From: Rhodobiaceae bacterium
GTDB lineage: Bacteria > Pseudomonadota > Alphaproteobacteria > Rhizobiales > Tepidamorphaceae
Direction: 5' to 3'
Length of the DNA stretch: 41,659 nt
Assembly (NCBI GenBank): GCA_020441995.1
Contig: JAGRLC010000050.1
Span: 1 to 41,659 of the forward strand
This document shows positions 35,154 to 41,659 of the stretch, one piece after another. Numbering within the stretch: the first letter of the stretch is position 1; every line of letters begins with the position of its first letter. The notes beneath the pieces are model-generated. The model was given only the letters and a program-made list of their open reading frames with translations. It did no database searches and had not been told where the DNA came from. The translations under genes were made by a program, and so were the position numbers.

Positions 35154-36152
35154 ATGCTTATTCGCAACAAACGCTCCTGGGAACTGCCGGAGCGGATCGC
35201 GACATCGGAAAGCGTTTTTCTCAACCGGCGCGCCTTGCTTGCCGGCGGCGCCGGGCTGGTGGCATCCGCCGCAATGGCGCCGCATGCGCAGGCTTTCTCG
35301 CTGTTTGGCGAGAGCAAGGTTTATGGTGCGCCGGAAGACGATCCGAGCACCAAGCTCTATCCCTTCAAACGCAACGAGGCGTACAAGCTCGACCGCGACC
35401 TCACGCCGGAAGGCTTCAACTTCACCTACAATAACTACTATGAGTTCGGCTCGTCGAAGAACATCGCGGAAGCCGCTCAGGCGCTGAAGATCAGGCCGTG
35501 GACGGTGAAGTTCGATGGCATGGTCGAAGAAGAGCGCGAAGTCGATGTCGATACGCTGCTTTCCGCCATGCCGCTTGAAGAGCGCCTCTACAGGCACCGT
35601 TGCGTCGAAGCCTGGTCGATGACGATACCCTGGTGCGGCTTCCCGCTGGCTGCGCTGATCGACTACGCCAAGCCTCTGTCGAGCGCGAAATACGTGCGCA
35701 TGGAAACCTTCATGAATCCCGCTGTCGCGCCGGGGCAGAAGACCGGCTCGTTCGGCTATCCCTGGCCATATGTGGAAGGACTGACGATCGAGGAGGCAAC
35801 CAACGATCTGGCCTTCATCGCCACTGGCGCCTATGGCAAGCCGCTGCCCAAACAGATGGGGTCGCCGCTCAGGCTGGCGACGCCATGGAAGTATGGCTTC
35901 AAGTCGATCAAGGGCATCGTGAAGTTCACCTTCACCAACGAGCGCCCGGTCAGCTTCTGGGAAGAGATCAACGCACGCGAGTACGGCTTCTGGGCCAACG
36001 TGAATCCAAAGGTGCCGCATCCGCGCTGGAGCCAGGCAGAAGAACGGGTGCTTGGTACGCGCGACACGGTGCCGACGCAGCTCTTCAACGGTTACGGCGA
36101 GCAGGTGGCAAGCCTCTATCCGGATACGGACGAACGCACATACTTCATGTGA
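35154..36152 (+). CDS. msrP: Protein-methionine-sulfoxide reductase catalytic subunit MsrP
   Basis: This 332-residue periplasmic molybdoenzyme has a Tat signal (NRRALLAGGAG, Arg25-Arg26) ending near AQAFS. The sulfite-oxidase fold region has RHRCVEAWSMTIPWCGFPL with the Mo-ligand Cys150, and VAPGQKTGSFGYPWPYVEGL and GSPLRLATPWKYGFKSIKGI follow, all typical of MsrP/YedY. It repairs oxidised methionines in envelope proteins, taking electrons from the membrane haem protein MsrQ. GGAGG precedes the ATG. No msrQ follows: downstream lie a repeat, a terminator and the convergent lsrB gene. Confidence 0.93.
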   Translation: MLIRNKRSWELPERIATSESVFLNRRALLAGGAGLVASAAMAPHAQAFSLFGESKVYGAPEDDPSTKLYPFKRNEAYKLDRDLTPEGFNFTYNNYYEFGSSKNIAEAAQALKIRPWTVKFDGMVEEEREVDVDTLLSAMPLEERLYRHRCVEAWSMTIPWCGFPLAALIDYAKPLSSAKYVRMETFMNPAVAPGQKTGSFGYPWPYVEGLTIEEATNDLAFIATGAYGKPLPKQMGSPLRLATPWKYGFKSIKGIVKFTFTNERPVSFWEEINAREYGFWANVNPKVPHPRWSQAEERVLGTRDTVPTQLFNGYGEQVASLYPDTDERTYFM

Positions 36153-36164
36153 GCTGGTCAGAGC

Positions 36165-36250
36165 CGCGTCGGAAAACCGGTTCCCGTTTCGCGTGAAAAC
36201 GCATTCACCGAATCGGTTTTGCGCTCAACGTCTAAAACTGCTTTGAAAAG
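36165..36250. repeat. Remnant of a rhizobial interspersed repeat
   Basis: The stretch has GGAAAACCGGTTCCCGTTTC followed by GCGTGAAAACGC, then ACCGAATCGGTTTTGCGC. It resembles repeats I recall from Rhizobium/Sinorhizobium intergenic DNA, in degraded form. It begins 13 bases after the msrP stop codon and is AT-richer than coding DNA. Its family assignment is from memory. Confidence 0.55.
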
Positions 36251-36256
36251 AAAAGA

Positions 36257-36282
36257 GGCCGGATCCGAAGATCCGGCCTTTT
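36257..36282. terminator. Bidirectional rho-independent terminator
   Basis: GGCCGGATC (36257-36265) pairs perfectly with GATCCGGCC (36270-36278), loop CGAA, followed by TTTT; the opposite side carries AAAAGA, so it can act on both strands. It serves msrP and possibly lsrB. Confidence 0.88.
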
Positions 36283-36510
36283 AAGTTTTTTGCTCAGCCA
36301 GCACAGGGAGCGCCGGCGAGCTATTCCAGAGGGGAACAGCTGACTACACGGGAGCGCGAGGGAGGAGGAACGCGCTTCGTGCCTACAGCTAAGGCTTCAT
36401 ATGCTCCCTCAATGACCATGTTGCAATACAACAAGCCGCATGGTGCCCATGCAATAGGCGCATATCTTGTGCGGTGCACAAAAACATGGCGCAAAACGCT
36501 GCGTTTCTAC
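36283..36510. other. Gene-free region downstream of lsrB
   Basis: No credible gene was found. A dyad TTGTGC-GGT-GCACAA lies at 36467-36481 and a shorter one, GCATGG-TGC-CCATGC, at 36438-36452. Both are downstream of lsrB on its strand, so they are not obvious promoter elements for it. Confidence 0.4.
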
Positions 36511-37401
36511 TCAGAATGACCATCCGCGCGCTTTTGACAGCAGAAAGTCCCTGAACACGTTGACGCGGGCGGATTCGCGCAATTCGGCCGGATAAACGAA
36601 ATAGGTGTCGAATGCGGGCAGATCGGCGTCAGGGAGGACGCGAACCAGGTTTGAAGCCGAATCAACGACGTAATCGGGCAGGATGGCGATGCCCAACCCA
36701 TGCTCTACCGCACGCTTGAGGCCGTGCACGTTGTTGACCGTGAAGAACGGTTTGCGCGGATTTGAATCGGTGCGCCCGGTGGTGACCAGCCAGTTGATGT
36801 CACGCAGGTAGGCTGGTGTCGGCTGGCCGAACGTGATGACGCGATGCTCGTCGAGATCCTCGATGGATTTAGGTGTGCCGTGACGTCGGGTGTAGTCCGG
36901 CGAGGCGTAAGCGTGGAAGTGGACCGTGAACAGCCTGCGCTGGATCAGATCCGGCTGGGTCGGTTGGCGCAGACGCAGCGCGATGTCAGCCTCGCGCATC
37001 GACAGGTCCAGTTCCTCGTCGCGCAGCAGCAAGGACAGGCTGATGTCGGGATAGAGTTCCAGGAATTCCTTCAGGCGCGGCGTCAGCCAGCTTGAGCCCA
37101 GGCCAACGGTTGTGGTGACGCGCAGTTCGCCGCTGGGCTTTTCGCGCGAATCCGTCAGCCTTGTGCGTGTCGCTTCAAGCTCTGTGAAGATGCGCTGAGC
37201 ACTGCGGTACAGCATCTCGCCCTGCTCGGTCAGGATCAGGCCGCGCGCATGGCGATGAAACAGAGGTACGCCAAGATCCTCCTCCAGCCCGCCGACCTGG
37301 CGGCTGACGGCCGACTGGCTAAGGCCCAGCGTTTCACCCGCATGGGTAAAGCTGCCAGCGCCAGCTGCCGCGTGAAACACGCGAAGCTTGTCCCAATCCA
37401 T
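36511..37401 (-). CDS. lsrB: LysR-family regulator LsrB/VtlR
   Basis: The 296-residue protein matches the LsrB (Sinorhizobium) / VtlR (Agrobacterium, Brucella) regulator: MDWDKLRVFHAAAGAGSFTH, LSQSAVSRQVGGLEEDLGVP, RHARGLILTEQGEMLYRSAQ, and RVTTTVGLGSSWLTPRLKEF. Its place next to trxB is the expected one. VtlR/LsrB controls small-RNA genes and symbiosis or virulence functions and redox defence in relatives; that is family knowledge. It lies 95 bases after the trxB stop on the same strand, so it may share the trxB transcript. Confidence 0.92.
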   Translation of the reverse strand: MDWDKLRVFHAAAGAGSFTHAGETLGLSQSAVSRQVGGLEEDLGVPLFHRHARGLILTEQGEMLYRSAQRIFTELEATRTRLTDSREKPSGELRVTTTVGLGSSWLTPRLKEFLELYPDISLSLLLRDEELDLSMREADIALRLRQPTQPDLIQRRLFTVHFHAYASPDYTRRHGTPKSIEDLDEHRVITFGQPTPAYLRDINWLVTTGRTDSNPRKPFFTVNNVHGLKRAVEHGLGIAILPDYVVDSASNLVRVLPDADLPAFDTYFVYPAELRESARVNVFRDFLLSKARGWSF

Positions 37402-37496
37402 ATTTTTCTCCCCCCGGACGCTGCTTTTGTGCCGTTACCGTGCGGCCCCCTCTCGCCGCCGGTCAGCCCGTTTACGCAGTCCGGAAAACAAAATGC

Positions 37497-38471
37497 CTAT
37501 TCGGCAGCTTCGCGGATGCCGCCGGCGGCAAGCCAGCGTTCCGCCTCCAGTGCCGCCATGCAACCCATGCCGGCGGCGGTGACTGCCTGGCGGTAGATAT
37601 CGTCGGTCACGTCGCCCGCGGCGAAAATGCCGGCGATGCTTGTGGCGGTGGAATCCGGCGCGGTGACAAGATAGCCGCCCGGTTTCATCTCCAGCTTGTC
37701 CTTGAAAAGCTCCGTTGCCGGCGCATGGCCGATGGCGATGAACACGCCGTCCGCCGCGATCTCGCGGGTCTCGCCGGTCTTGACGTTCTTCACCCGTGCA
37801 CCCGTGACGCCGCGCGGATTGTCGCCGCCGAGGATTTCCTCGACCGTCGTATCCCAGACCACTTCGATTTTCTCGTGCGCGAAGAGGCGGTTCTGCAGGA
37901 TGCGTTCGGCGCGGAACGCGTCGCGGCGATGGATCACGGTGACCTTGGAGGCGAAATTGGTCAGGAACAGCGCCTCTTCCACGGCGGTGTTGCCGCCGCC
38001 GACGACGATGACTTCCTTGCCGCGGTAGAAGAAGCCGTCGCAGGTGGCGCAGGCGGAGACGCCGAACCCCTGGAAGGTCTGTTCGGACGGCAGGCCAAGC
38101 CATTTGGCCTGCGCGCCTGTCGCAATGATGACGGCATCGGCAATGTATTTCGTGCCGCTGTCGCCGGTCAGCACGAAGGGCCGGCGGTTCACGTCCACAT
38201 CGGTGATCAGGTCGGTGATGATCTGTGTGCCGACGTGCTTTGCCTGCGCTTCCATCTGCTCCATCAGCCAGGGGCCCTGGATGACGTCGGCGAAGCCGGG
38301 ATAGTTCTCCACCTCGGTGGTGATGGTGAGCTGGCCGCCGGGCTGCAACCCTTGAATCAGCACGGGTTCCAGCATGGCGCGCGAAGCATAGATCGCAGCG
38401 GTATAGCCGGCAGGACCTGAGCCGATGATGGCAACGCGGGTGGTGATCGTCTTTGAAGTATCGGAAGGCAT
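37497..38471 (-). CDS. trxB: Thioredoxin reductase
   Basis: The 324-residue flavoenzyme has GSGPAGYTAAIYASRA (FAD site, about 17), the redox-active disulphide ACATCDGFF (Cys141, Cys144), the NADPH site VVGGGNTAVEEALFL, and the closing GIFAAGDVTDDIYRQAVTAA. It reduces thioredoxin with NADPH. The start at 38471 is chosen because GGAAAC precedes it and conservation begins there; the upstream extension to 38576 is not conserved. It is divergent from an Lrp/AsnC regulator across 288 bases and upstream of lsrB, the usual rhizobial arrangement. Confidence 0.95.
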   Translation of the reverse strand: MPSDTSKTITTRVAIIGSGPAGYTAAIYASRAMLEPVLIQGLQPGGQLTITTEVENYPGFADVIQGPWLMEQMEAQAKHVGTQIITDLITDVDVNRRPFVLTGDSGTKYIADAVIIATGAQAKWLGLPSEQTFQGFGVSACATCDGFFYRGKEVIVVGGGNTAVEEALFLTNFASKVTVIHRRDAFRAERILQNRLFAHEKIEVVWDTTVEEILGGDNPRGVTGARVKNVKTGETREIAADGVFIAIGHAPATELFKDKLEMKPGGYLVTAPDSTATSIAGIFAAGDVTDDIYRQAVTAAGMGCMAALEAERWLAAGGIREAAE

Positions 38472-38759
38472 CGCATTGTTTCCGGAAATAATAATTGCAC
38501 CGGATAAATCGCGCGCCAGCCTTGCTGACGCACGGAACTCAACCGGAGAATCGGCGCAGCCATGCGCCCGACGCATAACATTAGGGGGCGTGCACGGCCT
38601 GTTTCAAGGTACGCAGCCGCACAATGGTGAAAAATGAGGAGAAATTGCCACACTAACGCGTGTCGGGCACGCATTTGTGCAGTCGATACGCACGATAGAA
38701 TCGGTAACAATATGCTAGAGTGGTGAAACAAACCGCCGGAACCGCGAAAGGATCGTTCG

Positions 38760-39230
38760 ATGCGTGGCAGGCTGGACGCAATAGACTGGAAGATCCTGCG
38801 CGAGTTGCAGGACGACGGGCGGATGACCAATGTGGAGCTTGCCCGCCGGGTCGGAATCTCCGCGCCGCCGTGTCTGAGGCGCGTTCGCGCGCTGGAGGAG
38901 GCGGGAATTATCACCGGCTACCGCGCCCTGCTGGACGCCAAGAGTTTGGGGCAGGATGTCATGGCCTTCGCCATGGTCGGCCTGACCAGCCAGGCGGAGG
39001 CCGATCTCGCCGCCTTCACCAAGCGCGTGGAGGCATGGCCGGTTGTGCGCGAGAGCTACATGCTGTCGGGGGAAGTGGACTTCCTGTTGAAATGCGTCGC
39101 GCCTGACCTCGGCACGTTCCAGAGCTTCGTGATCGACGAGCTAACGGCGGCCTCGAACGTCGACAGCGTCCGCACCACGCTGATCATCCGCCAGAACAAG
39201 AACGCACCGCTGGTTCCGATCGCGGTGTGA
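38760..39230 (+). CDS. Lrp/AsnC-family transcriptional regulator
   Basis: A 156-residue Lrp/AsnC regulator. The N-terminal helix-turn-helix is LDAIDWKILRELQDDGRMTN followed by VGISAPPCLRRVRALEEAG; the C-terminal RAM domain carries SGEVDFLLKCVAPDL and SVRTTLIIRQNKNAPLVPI. Such regulators respond to amino acids and form octamers. GAAAGGATC precedes the ATG. It is divergent from trxB, a conserved rhizobial pair, and may control trxB. Downstream is an FkbM methyltransferase gene. Confidence 0.92.
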   Translation: MRGRLDAIDWKILRELQDDGRMTNVELARRVGISAPPCLRRVRALEEAGIITGYRALLDAKSLGQDVMAFAMVGLTSQAEADLAAFTKRVEAWPVVRESYMLSGEVDFLLKCVAPDLGTFQSFVIDELTAASNVDSVRTTLIIRQNKNAPLVPIAV

Positions 39231-39306
39231 GTGTCCGGTTCACTTGAGCTTGTAAAATGGTACTAGGCTTATGGACACAAGTTCATGATCGTTGTCTGGA
39301 GGGCGA

Positions 39307-40116
39307 ATGAAGCTCAAGAACATTCCTTATCTGCTCGGGTGGCCGCGTCCGAAGCCCAAGCGTTACCCTCCGGCGACAATGGAAGTCCTGATCGATGGCA
39401 AGCCGCTTGATTTCGCCTACTGGACCCATCCGGCGGAGAACAGAAGGTCGCCGACCCAGGGCGAGATCGACGAGCTGAGGAAGCTGATCCGGCCTGGTGA
39501 TATCTGTGTCGATATTGGAGCAAAGACCGGAGACACTTCCGTGCCCCTGGCCTTGGCTGCCGGGCCCGAAGGCGCCTGTGTGGCGGTAGACCCCAACCCG
39601 TTTCCGTTCCCTGTGCTCGAGCTGAATGCCCGCCATGTCGAAGGACGCGGGCATATCATTCCGGTTCAGGCGGCGATCGCGACCGAGAACGGGACCATGA
39701 CTTTCCGCTATTCGGATGCCGACTACTGCAACGGTGGGCTTTTTCCGAACATCAGCACCTTGAATCACGGGCATGTTTTCCCGCTTGAGGTCAGTGCGCG
39801 GCGGCTTGACAGTCTTCTTGAGGAATATCCCGGTTATCTGGAGCGTCTGCGTTACATCAAGATCGACGCTGAAGGCTACGACTTCGAGATTCTCAAGGCG
39901 ATCAAGGGGCTTATCGAGGAGCGCAGGCCGTTCATACGCACGGAGATTTTCCGGCGGTTGCCGGACGAAGCCCGTATCGGGGTTTTCGAATTTTTCTCCG
40001 AGCTTGGCTACCGGACCTGGCGGATAGAAACCCTGGCAAACCTGCGTGGGCAAGAACTCGATCGCGATGAGATGCTCAAGAAGAAAAGCTTCGATCTGTT
40101 CGCCGAGCCCGTCTGA
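39307..40116 (+). CDS. FkbM-family methyltransferase
   Basis: A 269-residue methyltransferase. The AdoMet fold begins with GDICVDIGAKTGDTSVPLAL (motif I), then ACVAVDPNPFPFPVLELN, and ends with the FkbM marks RYIKIDAEGYDFEILKAIKG and RRPFIRTEIFRR. These are typical of FkbM O-methyltransferases that modify sugars or secondary products. TGGAGG precedes the ATG at 39307. It lies between the Lrp and greA genes; in rhizobia I recall greA and lrp as near neighbours, so this gene is probably a local insertion. The substrate is unknown. Confidence 0.88.
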   Translation: MKLKNIPYLLGWPRPKPKRYPPATMEVLIDGKPLDFAYWTHPAENRRSPTQGEIDELRKLIRPGDICVDIGAKTGDTSVPLALAAGPEGACVAVDPNPFPFPVLELNARHVEGRGHIIPVQAAIATENGTMTFRYSDADYCNGGLFPNISTLNHGHVFPLEVSARRLDSLLEEYPGYLERLRYIKIDAEGYDFEILKAIKGLIEERRPFIRTEIFRRLPDEARIGVFEFFSELGYRTWRIETLANLRGQELDRDEMLKKKSFDLFAEPV

Positions 40117-40131
40117 TTCACGGGCATCGGC

Positions 40132-40605
40132 CTACTTGAAAGCGACCTTATCGATCTCGTAGGCGCGGGTGCCGCCGGGGGCGGCGACATCGACGGAATC
40201 GCCCTTGCTCTTGCCGATCAGGGCGCGGGCGATGGGCGAGGAGATCGAGATCTTGCCGGAGCGCACGTCGGCCTCCATGTCGCCGACGATCTGGTAGACC
40301 TTCTTTTCCTCTGTGTCCTCGTCGATCAGCGTCACGGTGGCGCCGAACTTGATTTCGTCGCCGGAAAGCTTCGACACGTCGATGATATCGGCGCGGCCGA
40401 TCTGCTCTTCCAGTTCGGCAATGCGGGCCTCGTTCATGCCCTGCTGTTCCTTGGCGGCATGATATTCGGCGTTTTCAGACAGGTCGCCATGGGCGCGCGC
40501 TTCGGCAATCGCCTGAATGATGGACGGGCGATCGGTCTGTTTCCTGCGGCGCAGTTCCTCTTCGATCGCGGCATAACCTGCTGCGGTCATCGGAATCTTT
40601 TCCAT
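40132..40605 (-). CDS. greA: Transcription elongation factor GreA
   Basis: This 157-residue protein has the full GreA length and layout: an N-terminal coiled coil ([20 protein letters not shown], then [20 protein letters not shown], with the acidic tip residues DLSENAEY) and a C-terminal FKBP-like domain with [20 protein letters not shown] and [18 protein letters not shown]. GreA rescues backtracked RNA polymerase by stimulating transcript cleavage. It is transcribed in the same direction as carB, 142 bases downstream of it. Confidence 0.96.
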   Translation of the reverse strand: MEKIPMTAAGYAAIEEELRRRKQTDRPSIIQAIAEARAHGDLSENAEYHAAKEQQGMNEARIAELEEQIGRADIIDVSKLSGDEIKFGATVTLIDEDTEEKKVYQIVGDMEADVRSGKISISSPIARALIGKSKGDSVDVAAPGGTRAYEIDKVAFK

Positions 40606-40679
40606 GCGGCCTTTCCTCCGGGCGGGAACCCCGCCTCACATACGCATTGGTGTCGCAAAACACACAAGGTTGTCACAAA

Positions 40680-40743
40680 ATCCTTTCCGCCAGCGTGATC
40701 GGCGTTTTCGCGCCGGTCAAGCCAACATTTCCGCGGAAAGGAT
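40680..40743 (-). terminator. Long-range stem after carB
   Basis: ATCCTTTCCGC (40680-40690) and GCGGAAAGGAT (40733-40743) are perfect 11-base complements, 42 bases apart, and a small GGCG/CGCC hairpin lies between. On the carB strand the stem ends GGATTTT, so a terminator or attenuator after carB is possible. TTTCCGCGGAAA (40728-40739) within it is itself a perfect palindrome. Confidence 0.45.
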
Positions 40744-40747
40744 GATT

Positions 40748-41659
<912 letters not shown>

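Overview
The window is about 41.7 kb of GC-rich chromosomal DNA from an alphaproteobacterium, most likely of the order Hyphomicrobiales (Rhizobiales). Four things point there: the gene set carB, greA, lrp-type regulator, trxB and lsrB/vtlR at the right end; small secreted proteins of rhizobial type (DUF992, DUF1344); a general-stress (EcfG/RpoE2-type) promoter; and remnants of an interspersed repeat I recognise from rhizobial intergenic regions. The genus cannot be decided. I saw no rRNA, tRNA, CRISPR array, transposase or phage gene.

Layout. 1-5.6 kb: the 5' end of uvrB, an AT-richer HNH-endonuclease gene that looks acquired, then small envelope or secreted proteins (DUF1344, a repeat-containing secreted protein, a PAP2 phosphatase, a DUF7282 protein) and two tandem META-domain genes, one carrying a fascin-like beta-trefoil. 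5.7-10.9 kb: an MBL-fold hydrolase, a DUF486 membrane protein, a pair of paralogous membrane proteins joined by a GTGA overlap, another small DUF1344-like protein, a cupin/JmjC-like protein and a tyrosine-phosphatase-like protein. 10.9-17.6 kb: transport (FadL porin, AzgA purine permease, EamA exporter, MMPL/RND transporter) and a TPR protein.

17.6-26.2 kb is the most accessory-looking part. An EamA exporter is divergent from a MocR regulator, which is followed by a gene very like 2,2-dialkylglycine decarboxylase. Next come a TIR-transmembrane-propeller protein, a tautomerase divergent from a LysR regulator around a T-N11-A box, and an ornithine cyclodeaminase-like gene. 26.2-32.7 kb: a 500-base gene-free leader, an OxlT-type MFS transporter, a PQQ-type sugar dehydrogenase, aspartate aminotransferase, and several small secreted or membrane proteins, one of them cysteine-rich. 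32.9-41.7 kb: a divergent EF-G paralogue, msrP without msrQ, lsrB, trxB, an Lrp/AsnC regulator, an FkbM methyltransferase lying inside this otherwise conserved neighbourhood, greA, and the 3' part of carB.

Most genes are housekeeping or ordinary accessory genes. The best candidates for something undescribed are the TIR-TM-propeller protein, the HNH protein with an unassigned N-terminal domain, the trefoil-META fusion, and the MocR/EamA/dialkylglycine-decarboxylase unit.
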